Shown: one piece after another, positions 47,116 through 55,934 of the stretch
Position numbering within the stretch: the first letter of the stretch is position 1
Layout of the letters: every line of letters begins with the position of its first letter
From: Cohnella thermotolerans DSM 17683
GTDB taxonomy: Bacteria; Bacillota; Bacilli; Paenibacillales; Paenibacillaceae
Reading direction: 5' to 3'
Length of the DNA: 64,000 bases
Assembly: GCF_000429825.1 (NCBI RefSeq)
Contig: NZ_AUCP01000001.1
Location: 434,001-498,000, forward strand
Notes under the pieces: model-generated
What the model was told of the DNA's origin: nothing
The model's input: the letters and a program-made list of their open reading frames with translations, nothing else
Databases searched by the model: none
Program-made: the position numbers and the translations under genes

Positions 47116-49269
47116 TCAGGGCTCGCCGAATATTGACTGCGCCAGCAGCTCCGCGACGTCCCTGGCCTTGACGCGGGAATCGGACTCCGTCAGCTTCGTC
47201 CCGTCCTCCATCATCGTCAGACAATACGGACACGCGCTGCCGATGACCGTCGGATTCGTCCGCAGCGCCTGCGCCACCCGGGCTTCGTTCACCCGTTTGC
47301 CGGCCGTCTCCTCCATCCACATCCGGCCGCCGCCGGCGCCGCAGCACATCCCGTTCGCCCGCGTCCGCTCCATCTCGACGAGCTCGACGCCCGGAATCGC
47401 CCTCAGCACGTCGCGCGGCGGATCGTAAACGCCGTTGTAGCGGCCGAGATAGCACGAATCGTGGAACGTCACCCGCTCCTTCACTTCACGCGCCGGCTTC
47501 AGCCTGCCGCTTCGGACGAGCCGAGCCAGCAGCTCCGTATGGTGAAGCACTTCCACGCCTTCCAGCCCGAAGTCCGGATATTCGTTCTTGAGCGTGTTGT
47601 ACGTGTGCGGACAAGCGGTGACGATTTTGCGGACGCCGTACTTCCGGAACGTAGCGATGTTGTCGGAGCATAGCTGCTGGAACAGCATTTCGTTCCCGAG
47701 CCGCCGCGGCGTGTCGCCCGAATTCTTCTCCTCGTTGCCGAGAATGGCGAAGCTGACGCCCGCTTCGTGCAGCAGCCGGACGAAGGCGCGCGACACTTTG
47801 CGGCTGCGCAAGTCGTAGGAGCCCATGGAGCCGACGAAAAACAAATATTCGAAGCCGGGATTGTCCTTGACGGTGGGCACCGCGATGCCCTCGATTTCGC
47901 CCGTCCACGCGGCGCGGTCGTTGCGGCTCAGTCCCCACGGATTGCCCTGGCGCTCGATGTTCTGCATCGCCCGCTGGCCTTCGTACGGCATGCTCCCTTC
48001 CATCAGGACGAGGTGGCGGCGCAGATCGACGATTTTGTCCACGTGCTCGTTGCCGACCGGGCATTGATCCTCGCAATTGCGGCACGTCGTGCACGCCCAT
48101 ATTTCCTCTTCGGTGATGACGTCGCCGATCAGGTTCAGGTCCGCGGCGGGAAGCTTCTGCTGCGCGGTCCAGGACGACTTCTGCCAATCGAGCGTCGGGC
48201 GAATGTCGGTGACGGCTGCGGACGCCGGTTCGCTCCAGTCCGGCCCCGCGCTCCCGGGCGCCATCCTGAGGGCCGAAGGCGGCCGGCCGGCGAAGGCGAA
48301 TTCCGGCACCCAGGGCGATTTGGACGTGACGGCCGCGCCTTTCTCCATCAGATGGTCGCGCAGCTTCGTAATGAGATGCATCGGCGAGAGCGCTTTGCCG
48401 GTGTTCGACGCCGGACAGACGTTCGTGCACCGTCCGCACTCGACGCAGGCGTAGAAATCGAGCATTTGCTTGCGCGTGAAATCTTCGATGCGGCCGGCGC
48501 CGAACGACTCCGCCGTCTCGTCTTCGAGATCGAGCTTGCGCAGGCGGCCGGCCGGCTCCCGCCGGCGGAACCAGAGGTTGACGGGCGCGGCGAGAATGTG
48601 AAAGTGCTTCGATTGGGGCACATAGACGAGGAAAGCGAGCAAAATGAACAGATGCGCCCACCAGCAAACGTAAAAAGCCGCATGAGCCGCTCCGGCGGGC
48701 ATCCCCGCGAAGGCGGAGGCGATTAGCGAGGAGATTGGGGCGGAAGCGCTTGCAGCTTGTTCGTGCCATAAGCGCTCGAAGGCAAGCGACAGCAAGACGG
48801 ACAGCATGAGGAAGAAAATGAAGAAGATGACGAGGCTCGGCTTCCAGCCCCGCTTCAGCCGGGGCAGCCGCTCGACGTAGCGGCGGAACGCGGCGTAGCC
48901 CATGGCGATCAGGACGAGCGCGGCCGTCGTCTCCTGGATCAGCCCGAACGCGTCGTAGCCGGGAATCGGAAGCGGCACGCCCCCGCTGAGCCCCTTGAAG
49001 ATCAGGTCCAGCGCGCCGAACTGCAGCACGATGAAGCCGTAGAAGACGACCAGGTGCATGACGCCGCTTTTCCAATCCTTCAGCAGCTTGCGCTGTCCGA
49101 ACACCTCCGCCAGGAAAACGCCGAGCCGGTCCCGGCTTTGCCGCTTGAAGTCGAACGGCTGCCCGAGCCGCAAATACGAATATCTGCGGTAGACGGCTTT
49201 GCCGAACTGAAGAATGCCGTATCCGGCGACGGCAATGAACAAGAGGGCGTTGACGAATTGCCAGGCCAT
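47116..49269 (-). CDS. fadF: Membrane iron-sulfur oxidoreductase FadF, ETF-linked
   Basis: A 717-residue membrane protein: about six N-terminal helices in a nitrate-reductase-gamma-like region, two 4Fe-4S motifs (CVECGRCTNVCP near residue 276; CTTCRNCEDQCP near 400), and two CCG domains as in heterodisulfide reductase subunits (TACPHTYNTLKNEYP; CCGAGGGRMWM). It probably re-oxidises ETF reduced by FadE and passes electrons to menaquinone. First gene of the minus-strand fad cluster; its promoter region holds the FadR box. Confidence 0.92.
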   Translation of the reverse strand: MAWQFVNALLFIAVAGYGILQFGKAVYRRYSYLRLGQPFDFKRQSRDRLGVFLAEVFGQRKLLKDWKSGVMHLVVFYGFIVLQFGALDLIFKGLSGGVPLPIPGYDAFGLIQETTAALVLIAMGYAAFRRYVERLPRLKRGWKPSLVIFFIFFLMLSVLLSLAFERLWHEQAASASAPISSLIASAFAGMPAGAAHAAFYVCWWAHLFILLAFLVYVPQSKHFHILAAPVNLWFRRREPAGRLRKLDLEDETAESFGAGRIEDFTRKQMLDFYACVECGRCTNVCPASNTGKALSPMHLITKLRDHLMEKGAAVTSKSPWVPEFAFAGRPPSALRMAPGSAGPDWSEPASAAVTDIRPTLDWQKSSWTAQQKLPAADLNLIGDVITEEEIWACTTCRNCEDQCPVGNEHVDKIVDLRRHLVLMEGSMPYEGQRAMQNIERQGNPWGLSRNDRAAWTGEIEGIAVPTVKDNPGFEYLFFVGSMGSYDLRSRKVSRAFVRLLHEAGVSFAILGNEEKNSGDTPRRLGNEMLFQQLCSDNIATFRKYGVRKIVTACPHTYNTLKNEYPDFGLEGVEVLHHTELLARLVRSGRLKPAREVKERVTFHDSCYLGRYNGVYDPPRDVLRAIPGVELVEMERTRANGMCCGAGGGRMWMEETAGKRVNEARVAQALRTNPTVIGSACPYCLTMMEDGTKLTESDSRVKARDVAELLAQSIFGEP

Positions 49270-49377
49270 TTCGCTTCGTCCTTTCCTTGTCGTGGGATGG
49301 ACTTCATTCGCTTTGTTTCTTCCGGCGGTGCAAGCGCTCGCGAGTCGGATACATCAAAAGCATATGAGCGAAATACG

Positions 49378-49406
49378 TTGACAATAAGCGTTGTTTCCCC
49401 TAAGAT
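49378..49406 (+). promoter_or_regulatory. Sigma-A promoter of fadR-etfB-etfA
   Basis: TTGACA, 17 nt, TAAGAT, followed 9 nt later by the FadR box. Confidence 0.75.
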
Positions 49407-49415
49407 GAAGAAAAA

Positions 49416-49433
49416 TGAATGAGTATTCATTCA
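49416..49433. promoter_or_regulatory. FadR operator between fadF and fadR
   Basis: TGAATGAGTATTCATTCA fits the Bacillus FadR consensus TGAATGANTANTCATTCA at every position. It lies over the probable start of the fadR transcript and within reach of the fadF promoter, so FadR should repress both directions until long-chain acyl-CoA binds. Confidence 0.9.
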
Positions 49434-49465
49434 GTTACCTTGAATATTAGCACCGAGGTGATCGG

Positions 49466-50050
49466 ATGGCAAGTAGGAAAAAAGAAAAATTCGACGCGAT
49501 TCTGGACGCCGCGCAGAAGGTCATCGCCGAGAGCGGGTACCACAACGCGCAGGTGTCGCGGATCGCCAAGGAAGCCGGTGTCGCCGACGGAACGATCTAT
49601 TTATATTTTAAAAATAAAGAAGACATTCTGATTTCGCTGTTCCGGGAACGGCTCGGCGATCTGGTCGAGCGGTTCCACGCCAGCGTGCGGGAGACCGGCT
49701 CTGCGGGCGAAGCGCTGCGCGCCATCTGCGAAATCCACTTTACGGCACTGGAGAACAACGTGGAGCTGGCGTACGTCACCCAGATCGAGCTGCGGCAGAG
49801 CTCCCTCGAGCTGCGCAAGGCGATCGGCGAAGTGGTCAAAACCTACATCAAGCTGATTGAAGACGTGCTCGCGCAGGGCATCGCGGCGGGCGAATTCCGG
49901 GCCGATCTCGACGTCAAGCTGACGCGCTTGCTCGTGTTCGGAGCGATGGACGAAGTGGTGACCTCCTGGTTGATCGCGGGACGCAAATATTCGCTGGCAG
50001 CCCAGGTCGAGAAAATCGTGGAGTTTTTCCTAAAAGGGTTGAAGGCTTAA
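49466..50050 (+). CDS. fadR: TetR-family fatty acid degradation repressor FadR
   Basis: A 194-residue regulator: N-terminal TetR helix-turn-helix (VSRIAKEAGVADGTIYLYFKNKEDIL, about residues 30-55, quoted from the recognition region) and an all-helical ligand domain that in FadR binds long-chain acyl-CoA. GAGGTG precedes the ATG. It heads the plus-strand fadR-etfB-etfA unit, as in Bacillus subtilis lcfA-fadR-fadB-etfBA, and a perfect FadR box lies 33 bp upstream. Confidence 0.94.
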   Translation: MASRKKEKFDAILDAAQKVIAESGYHNAQVSRIAKEAGVADGTIYLYFKNKEDILISLFRERLGDLVERFHASVRETGSAGEALRAICEIHFTALENNVELAYVTQIELRQSSLELRKAIGEVVKTYIKLIEDVLAQGIAAGEFRADLDVKLTRLLVFGAMDEVVTSWLIAGRKYSLAAQVEKIVEFFLKGLKA

Positions 50051-50089
50051 TCCTTAATCCGCTCGAAAAGCGAAGGAGGATGGTTGGGC

Positions 50090-50854
50090 ATGAACCTGTT
50101 CGTATTGATGAAGCAAACGTTCGACACCGAGGAGAAAATCGTCGTCCAAGGCGGAGCCGTCGCCGAGGACGGGGTCAAGTTCGTCGTCAATCCGTACGAC
50201 GAATACGCGGTGGAGGAAGCGATCCGCCAGAAGGAACGCCACGGCGGCACGGTGACGGTCGTCTCGGTCGGCCCGGAACGCGCGGCGGAAGCGCTGCGCA
50301 CCGCCCTGGCGATGGGCGCCGACGAGGCCGTGCTCATCGCGGACGACCGGATCGCCGACGAATACGGCGTCTCCCGGGCCTTGGCCGCGTACTTGGGCGC
50401 GCAGGCGTGCGATGTCGTTCTCGGCGGCAACTTCTCCGTCGATAGCGGCGCGGGGCAGGTAGCGGTCCGGGTGGCGCATTTGCTCGGCTTGCCGCACGTC
50501 GCCTCCGTCACCAAGCTGGAGATCCAGGGCGGCCGGGCGGTCGCGGAACGCGACGCCGAAGGGGACACCGAGACGCTCGAGGTGGCGCTGCCGGCTTTGT
50601 TTACCGCGCAGCAGGGATTGAACGAGCCGCGCTATCCTTCGCTTCCGGGCATCATGAAGGCGAAGAAGAAGCCGTTCCGGCAGCTCGGGCTGGACGATCT
50701 CGGCCTGACCGAGGACGACGTTGCCGCGAGGACGGCGCGCGACTCGCTGTCGCTGCCGCCGGAGCGCAAGGCGGGACGGCTGCTGGCGGGCGATCCGGCC
50801 GGGCAGGCGGCGGAGTTGGTGCGGCTGCTTCGGGACGAGGCGAAAGCGCTTTAA
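50090..50854 (+). CDS. etfB: Electron transfer flavoprotein beta subunit
   Basis: A 254-residue AMP-binding subunit of the soluble heterodimer that takes electrons from acyl-CoA dehydrogenase. The conserved VNPYDEYAVEEAI and the C-terminal LPGIMKAKKKP signature are present. ATG 50090 has GGAGG 10 nt upstream; a TTG two codons earlier is less likely. It lies 39 bp after fadR and 25 bp before etfA. Confidence 0.96.
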   Translation: MNLFVLMKQTFDTEEKIVVQGGAVAEDGVKFVVNPYDEYAVEEAIRQKERHGGTVTVVSVGPERAAEALRTALAMGADEAVLIADDRIADEYGVSRALAAYLGAQACDVVLGGNFSVDSGAGQVAVRVAHLLGLPHVASVTKLEIQGGRAVAERDAEGDTETLEVALPALFTAQQGLNEPRYPSLPGIMKAKKKPFRQLGLDDLGLTEDDVAARTARDSLSLPPERKAGRLLAGDPAGQAAELVRLLRDEAKAL

Positions 50855-50879
50855 TTTAGGGCGGGGAGGAATCGGACCT

Positions 50880-51866
50880 ATGGGAGACACGTTTCTTGTG
50901 GTAGCGGAAGGGCGGGACGGCAAGCTCCGCCAGGTGTCGTTCGAGACGATCCGGGCGGCGAAGCAGGCGATGCGGGACGGCGACCGGATCGCGGCGGCGC
51001 TGATCGGCGACGGGGTGTCGGCTTTCGCCGGGGAGATCGGCCGTTGCGGCGTCGACCGGGTGTATGTCGTCGATCATGCGGAGCTGTCCCGCTACAATCC
51101 GGAAGCTTATTTTCCGGCGCTGGCCGCTATCGTCGACCGGGCGTCGCCGGACGCGATCTTCTTCGGCCATACCGCGGTCGGCCGCGATCTCGCGCCGAAG
51201 CTGGCCGCGCAGCTGGGCGCCGGGCAAATCTCCGACGTCGTCTCGCTGGAGAAGGACGGCGGCGGAGAATGGCTGCTGACGCGACCGCTGTACGCCGGCA
51301 AAGCGTTCGAGACGAGGCGGTTTGCGCAGCGGCCGGCGGTCGTGACCGTACGGCCGAACAACTTTGCGGCGGCGGAAGTCGCGGAAGGCGCCGCGGCGGA
51401 GGTTGAAGCGGTTCCTTATGCGCCGCCGGCGTCTCCCGGTTTGCGCACGATTGTGAAGGAGGTCGTCCGCAAAGCTTCGGGCAAGATCGATCTGACCGAA
51501 GCGAAAATCGTCGTCTCCGGCGGCCGGGGCGTGAAGAGCGCGGAAGGCTTCCAGGTGCTGGAGCGGCTCGCCGACGTGCTCGGCGCCGCCGTCGGCGCTT
51601 CCCGCGGCGCCTGCGACGCCGGCTATTGCGACTACGCGCTGCAGATCGGCCAGACCGGCAAAGTCGTCACGCCGGAAATTTATATCGCCTGCGGCATTAG
51701 CGGCGCGATCCAGCATCTGGCCGGCATGAGCCGCTCGCGCATCATCATCGCCATTAACAAGGACCCGGAGGCGCCGATTTTCAAAGTGGCCGACTATGGC
51801 ATCGTCGGCGATCTGTTCGAGGTCGTGCCGCTGCTGACCGAGGAGTTCAAGAAGGCGCTCGCGTAG
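50880..51866 (+). CDS. etfA: Electron transfer flavoprotein alpha subunit
   Basis: A 328-residue FAD-binding partner of EtfB. The C-terminal FAD domain carries [33 protein letters not shown] and [23 protein letters not shown] lies about 10 nt before the ATG at 50880; a longer frame starting inside etfB is rejected. Together with FadE and FadF it completes the electron path from acyl-CoA to the quinone pool. Confidence 0.97.
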   Translation: MGDTFLVVAEGRDGKLRQVSFETIRAAKQAMRDGDRIAAALIGDGVSAFAGEIGRCGVDRVYVVDHAELSRYNPEAYFPALAAIVDRASPDAIFFGHTAVGRDLAPKLAAQLGAGQISDVVSLEKDGGGEWLLTRPLYAGKAFETRRFAQRPAVVTVRPNNFAAAEVAEGAAAEVEAVPYAPPASPGLRTIVKEVVRKASGKIDLTEAKIVVSGGRGVKSAEGFQVLERLADVLGAAVGASRGACDAGYCDYALQIGQTGKVVTPEIYIACGISGAIQHLAGMSRSRIIIAINKDPEAPIFKVADYGIVGDLFEVVPLLTEEFKKALA

Positions 51867-51886
51867 CGGGCGTGTGCGCAAGGCAA

Positions 51887-51938
51887 CAAAAATCGGGCCC
51901 TCCGCTTCCTCTCGGAAGCCGAAAGGGCCCGATTTTTG
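51887..51938. terminator. Strong bidirectional terminator between etfA and yqeM
   Basis: CAAAAATCGGGCCCT pairs with AGGGCCCGATTTTTG over 15 bp with an inner CTTCC/GGAAG stem. U-tracts lie at the end of the stem in both directions, serving convergent etfA and yqeM. Confidence 0.93.
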
Positions 51939-52010
51939 CTGCGGCTGCAAGGCGCTGCGCCCTTTCGCCTGCTGTAAGCCGCTTTCGTCGGCTTACAGCG
52001 GGCCTCAAAC

Positions 52011-52811
52011 TCAAGCCGGCTTGCGCGCGACGAAAAACAGCCGTTCGGAATCCTCGTCCGGCTCCGTCCACGCAAAATCCGCGCAGCGATGGAGCAATTC
52101 GAAGCCGGCCGCCCGCAGCTGCTCGGCAAGCCAATCCGGCTCGTAAGCCCGCTGCGTGTGGAATTCCTCGAAGCGGCGGTACAAGCCGGAGCCGCCTCCG
52201 CCGCTTTCCCCGTCCGCGTCCTCCCGCACGAAAAACGTCAGGTCGTGCCCGATCTCCCGGCGCACCGGGTCGTATTCGCACGTCCACAAATAGGCAACGT
52301 CCTTCTCGTCGAGCACGAACGGCTGCTCCTCCGCGTACCTCTCCAATTGCCTCGGCGCATGGACGTCGAACACGAACAGCCCTCCGGGCGCAAGACCCTC
52401 GAACGTCCGGCGGAATGCGGCCGTCACGTCCTCATGCTCCGTCAAGTAATTCAAGCTGTCGCAGAAGCAGATCGCCGCGTCCACCGCTTCCGGCAGCTCC
52501 CAATCGCGCATGTCCTGCTGAAGCCAGCGAATAGAGCCGGGCTCGCCGGCATTGCGGGCGCTTCGTCCCCCGGCTTCCCACTTGCTGCGTGCGATGGCCA
52601 GCATGTCCGCCGACAAGTCGATGCCGAACACGGTGAAGCCGGCTTTGGCGAGCGGAATGGCGACATTGCCGGTGCCGCAGCCGAGATCGACGACCGACCG
52701 GGGCATTCCGTAACGCTCCCAGCAGCGCCGGGCAAAGTTCATCCATTCCGCGTACGGCATCTCTTCCATCAGCCGGTCGTATACCGACGCGAATTGCCGG
52801 TAAGAACGCAT
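52011..52811 (-). CDS. yqeM: YqeM-like class I SAM-dependent methyltransferase
   Basis: A 266-residue Rossmann-fold methyltransferase: SAM motif I (VDLGCGTGNVAIPLA, near residue 41), GIDLSADML as motif II, and the QQDMRDWELP acidic region. Substrate unknown. By gene order (rsfS then yqeM in Bacillus) it corresponds to YqeM. ATG 52811 has GAGGGGGAG upstream; an earlier in-frame start overlaps it. Last gene of the yqe housekeeping group; in Bacillus comER lies next, but here the fad cluster and leuS intervene. Confidence 0.85.
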   Translation of the reverse strand: MRSYRQFASVYDRLMEEMPYAEWMNFARRCWERYGMPRSVVDLGCGTGNVAIPLAKAGFTVFGIDLSADMLAIARSKWEAGGRSARNAGEPGSIRWLQQDMRDWELPEAVDAAICFCDSLNYLTEHEDVTAAFRRTFEGLAPGGLFVFDVHAPRQLERYAEEQPFVLDEKDVAYLWTCEYDPVRREIGHDLTFFVREDADGESGGGGSGLYRRFEEFHTQRAYEPDWLAEQLRAAGFELLHRCADFAWTEPDEDSERLFFVARKPA

Positions 52812-52842
52812 CCGTCTCCCCCTCTCGCACATCGTTGATGTT

Positions 52843-52876
52843 CAAAAAACGAGCCGCCCGGAGGACGACCCGTTCA
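52843..52876 (-). terminator. Terminator-like hairpin between cvfB and yqeM
   Basis: ACGGGTCGTCC pairs imperfectly, with G-U pairs and a bulge, with GGCGGCTCGT and is followed by TTTTTTGAAC on the minus strand. It would separate yqeM from the upstream operon. Nothing else is evident in 52877-53078. Confidence 0.6.
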
Positions 52877-53078
52877 TACGTCCTTATCCTGTTCAATCTT
52901 TCGACCCGTGCACTGCGAGGCGTTGCCGCAACCAAGCTCACGCGTTCCGCGTGCTCCGTTCACGTGCCTTCCTCAACCTGCCCGAGCACTCGACGAGGCC
53001 CCGAGACTTCGACTGCGAGGCTCAACAGCAACGGCTCACCCGTATTCCGCCTGCTCGGTTCAGGCCTCTCTCCCCGTC

Positions 53079-54041
53079 CTAGCGCCCCTCTGCCCGCCCG
53101 GCGCCGGGCTTCGCGGCTTCGGCGGCGGGCGCATCTGCAGCCGAGCCCGCTGCCGTCAGCTTCGTCCAGTTGCCCTCCTGCGTCACGAGGCCATCCTTCA
53201 TCAGCTTGCCGATCGCCCGCTTGAACGCCGACTTGCTCAAGTTGAAGCGGCGCTGAATGACGTCGGCGGGCGTCTCGTCGCTGTACGGCATCGCCCCGCC
53301 CGGGCGCTCGCGCAAAAAGGCGAGCAGCCGGTCCGCGTCCTCCAGCCGCCCCTTCTCCTTCGCCGGACGCATGGACAGCGTCACGCGCCCGTCCTCGCGC
53401 ACCTGCGTCACGCGGGCCCGCACCTTCTCGCCCAGCCGGAGCGGACGGGTCATCGAAGCGTTCGGGATGTAGCCGAGCGCGCCGATGCCGAGAATGCCGC
53501 CGTCCACGAGCACGAAGACGCCGTCGCGGAACGTATCCGTCACCCACGCCTCCTTCTCCTCGTGATGCCAGGAGCTCGGCGCGCGGAAGACGGCCCGCTC
53601 GAAATCCTCAATCCCTGCGAGACGCGCCAGCATCCGCCCTTCCTTGTCGTGCTTCATGACGACGTGAAGCTCGTCGCCCGGCTGCGGCCACAGTTCCCGG
53701 CGCGGGCCCAGCTCCTTGATCGGCAGCAGCAATTGGCGGCCGATGCCGATCTCGAGGAAGCAGCCGAAACGGGGGTGGAAATCGGCCATGCGCAGCCGTC
53801 CCAGCTGTCCCAGCGTGAGAAGCGGCTTCCGCATCGTGGCTGTCAGCCGCCCTTTGTCGTCATGGAACAGAAACACCTCGACGTCTTGCCCGATGTCGGG
53901 ACGCGCGTCCCTCGACGTCTCGCCATACGGCAGCAGCACCTCAGGCCCTTCCTCTTCTCCGGCCATGCCGAGAAACCACCCGTAAGGGGCCTTCTCTCTG
54001 CGCACCCGCAGCTTCCCGATCGTTCCGGCTTCGAGCGTCAT
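53079..54041 (-). CDS. cvfB: CvfB-like S1 RNA-binding protein
   Basis: A 320-residue protein with three S1-like OB folds (about residues 4-60, 65-130 and 140-220) and a C-terminal winged-helix domain (VIQRRFNLSKSAFKRAIGKLMKDGLV). This is the layout of CvfB/YitL, an RNA-binding protein linked to virulence control in staphylococci. A low-complexity Ala/Gly tail follows. The start ATG at 54041 overlaps the rsfS stop (ATGA), implying coupling to ribosome-silencing and NAD genes. Its insertion in the yqe operon differs from Bacillus subtilis, where yitL is elsewhere. Confidence 0.87.
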   Translation of the reverse strand: MTLEAGTIGKLRVRREKAPYGWFLGMAGEEEGPEVLLPYGETSRDARPDIGQDVEVFLFHDDKGRLTATMRKPLLTLGQLGRLRMADFHPRFGCFLEIGIGRQLLLPIKELGPRRELWPQPGDELHVVMKHDKEGRMLARLAGIEDFERAVFRAPSSWHHEEKEAWVTDTFRDGVFVLVDGGILGIGALGYIPNASMTRPLRLGEKVRARVTQVREDGRVTLSMRPAKEKGRLEDADRLLAFLRERPGGAMPYSDETPADVIQRRFNLSKSAFKRAIGKLMKDGLVTQEGNWTKLTAAGSAADAPAAEAAKPGAGRAEGR

Positions 54042-54382
54042 GCGAACGTCACGGCCTTCGCGTCGGACCACAGCCGCTCCAGTTGATAATACTCCCGCTC
54101 ATCGCGGTGGAACACATGCGCGACGACGTCGCCCATGTCGATCAGCACCCAGCGGGCCGTATCCATGCCTTCCAGGCGCACCCGGTAACCGAGCTCTTCC
54201 GCGCGCTTGCGGATTTCCGTGGCGATCGCCTGCACCTGCGTGTCCGAATTCCCGTGGCAAATGAGGAAATAATCGGCCACGAGCGAGATGCCCTGCAGGT
54301 TGAGCGCGACAAGCTCGTGCGCTTTTTTCTCTTCCGCCGCGTCTACGACGGCATGCAGCAACGTTTCGGATGTTTTGGCCAT
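54038..54382 (-). CDS. rsfS: Ribosomal silencing factor RsfS (YqeL)
   Basis: A 114-residue protein that binds ribosomal protein L14 and blocks subunit joining when nutrients are scarce. VADYFLICHGNSDTQVQAIA, split by the strand-helix boundary, and the C-terminal WVLIDMGDVVAHVFHRDEREYY are diagnostic. GGGGAGG precedes the ATG at 54382; a start eight codons earlier overlaps that site. Follows yqeK by 20 bp. Confidence 0.95.
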   Translation of the reverse strand: MAKTSETLLHAVVDAAEEKKAHELVALNLQGISLVADYFLICHGNSDTQVQAIATEIRKRAEELGYRVRLEGMDTARWVLIDMGDVVAHVFHRDEREYYQLERLWSDAKAVTFA

Positions 54383-54402
54383 ATCCCAGCCTCCCCTGAT
54401 TT

Positions 54403-54981
54403 TCAAATGGATTTGTTCTCCCGGATGATCCGAAGCAAATCATTGCGGGCCAGCACCGTCAACGGAAAAATCGTCTTCCCCTTCTCCACCAGAAATTGAA
54501 TCGTCGAATCGAATCCGGCGAGCAGGGCTTCATCCAAATTATGTTGGGCCCGTTCGCGGATCTTATTCACGCCTGGAAAATCCCGGCCCGGCTCCATATA
54601 ATCCGCCAGGCAGACGATTTTGTCCAGCAGCGTCATCCGTTCCCGCCCGGAGGTGTGGTAGCGGATCGCGTCCAGCACCTCTTCGTCGTCGATGCCGTGC
54701 TCCTGGCGGACGACCCAGGCGCCGACGTGGGCGTGCCACAGCTCTTTGTCGTGCTCGAGCAGCTCTTGGGGAAGATGCTGCTCGCGAATGATCGTCTCCA
54801 TCTTGTCCGTGGGCCAAGCTTTCGTATAATCGTGCAGCAAAGCCGCCAGCCACGCCTTGTCGCGGTCGCCGCCGAACCGGTCGGCCAGCTCCACCGCCGT
54901 CTCCACGACCCCGAGCACGTGCCGCCACCGTTTGTCCGGCATTTGGCTCCGGGTCGCTTCCATCAACGCTTCACGATTCAT
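54403..54981 (-). CDS. yqeK: YqeK, HD-domain bis(5'-nucleosyl)-tetraphosphatase
   Basis: A 192-residue HD phosphohydrolase. HVLGVVETAVELA (first His), LLHDYTKAWP (HD pair), HAHVGAWVV and IRYHTSG give the metal-binding residues. YqeK proteins hydrolyse diadenosine tetraphosphate symmetrically to two ADP. It overlaps nadD by 11 bp. ATG 54981 is chosen for AAGGGA 9 nt upstream; the ATG three codons before sits on that site. Confidence 0.93.
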   Translation of the reverse strand: MNREALMEATRSQMPDKRWRHVLGVVETAVELADRFGGDRDKAWLAALLHDYTKAWPTDKMETIIREQHLPQELLEHDKELWHAHVGAWVVRQEHGIDDEEVLDAIRYHTSGRERMTLLDKIVCLADYMEPGRDFPGVNKIRERAQHNLDEALLAGFDSTIQFLVEKGKTIFPLTVLARNDLLRIIRENKSI

Positions 54982-55558
54982 ATAAGCCATTCCCTTCGAT
55001 AAATTCGCGGACGGCTTCCGGCACCTGATAGCGGATCGAACGTCCCTCCCTGCGGCGGGCGCGGATGTCGGTCGACGATATCCCGATCGGCGGCATCGAA
55101 GCGTGGAGAAGGCGTCCGCGCAGGAATACCGGCAGCGAGTCCTCCTCGCTCTCCTCCCCTTCGCGGCGCAGGCAGACGAAGAGCACCCGCTCCGCCAATT
55201 CCTCGATCCGGCGCCAGTTCGGCAGGTCGTTCATCATATCCGTTCCGACGATCCAGTAGAAGCTTCGATCGGGATAGCGCTCCCGCAGCAGGTTGACCGT
55301 ATCGATCGTATAGGAGACGCCGCCCCGCTCCAGCTCCAAATCTTCCACCCGGAAGCAAGGATGGCCGGCAACCGCGCGTTCGACCATCGTTCGCCTGGCC
55401 GCACCGTCCGCGCCGGGTTGGGGTTTGTGGGGCGGCACCGCCGTCGGAATGAACCAGACCTCGTCCAAATCCGCCGCCTCCCGCGCCGCCTCCGCGGCCA
55501 GCAGGTGGCCCAGATGAATCGGGTCGAACGTGCCGCCCATCAGTCCCGTTCGTATCAT
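54971..55558 (-). CDS. nadD: Nicotinate-nucleotide adenylyltransferase
   Basis: A 195-residue nucleotidyltransferase that makes deamido-NAD from nicotinate mononucleotide and ATP. GGTFDPIHLGHLLAAE near residue 8 holds the HxGH-type active site; ISSTDIRARRREG near residue 155 is the second motif. ATG 55558 is set by AGAGGA 8 nt upstream. It overlaps yqeK. Confidence 0.96.
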   Translation of the reverse strand: MIRTGLMGGTFDPIHLGHLLAAEAAREAADLDEVWFIPTAVPPHKPQPGADGAARRTMVERAVAGHPCFRVEDLELERGGVSYTIDTVNLLRERYPDRSFYWIVGTDMMNDLPNWRRIEELAERVLFVCLRREGEESEEDSLPVFLRGRLLHASMPPIGISSTDIRARRREGRSIRYQVPEAVREFIEGNGLYES

Positions 55559-55624
55559 GACCATCGTCCTCTCCGTCGCAAGGACGGCCGGCCGGCAACC
55601 GCCGCCGGCCGTCCCCGAATCCCG

Positions 55625-55918
55625 TCAGCGGGGAAGCTCGATCTGCTTATGGTCGGTCGATTCCTTGTACAGCACGATCGTCTTCCCGATCACCTGCACG
55701 AGCTCGCAGCCGGACTTCGCCGCGATCTCTTCCGCGATCTCGTAGCGGTCGTCGTCGTTGTTGTTCAGAATGTTGACCTTGATCAGCTCGCGCACCTCGA
55801 TCGCCTCTTCGATGTGGCGGATGAGCTGGTCGTTCACGCCCCCTTTGCCGACCTGGAAGATCGGATCGAGATGGTGGGCGAGCGAACGAAGATACCTTTT
55901 TTGTTTGCCGGTTAGCAT
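55625..55918 (-). CDS. yhbY: YhbY-type RNA-binding protein (CRM domain)
   Basis: A 97-residue single CRM domain. LTGKQKRYLRSLAHHLDPIF, split around the first helix, the GKGG loop (residues 24-27) and GCELVQVIGKTIVLYKES are typical. YhbY associates with pre-50S particles. In Bacillus this is YqeI and lies between aroE and nadD, as here. Confidence 0.95.
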   Translation of the reverse strand: MLTGKQKRYLRSLAHHLDPIFQVGKGGVNDQLIRHIEEAIEVRELIKVNILNNNDDDRYEIAEEIAAKSGCELVQVIGKTIVLYKESTDHKQIELPR

Positions 55919-55934
55919 GGGGTTTGACCTGCTT

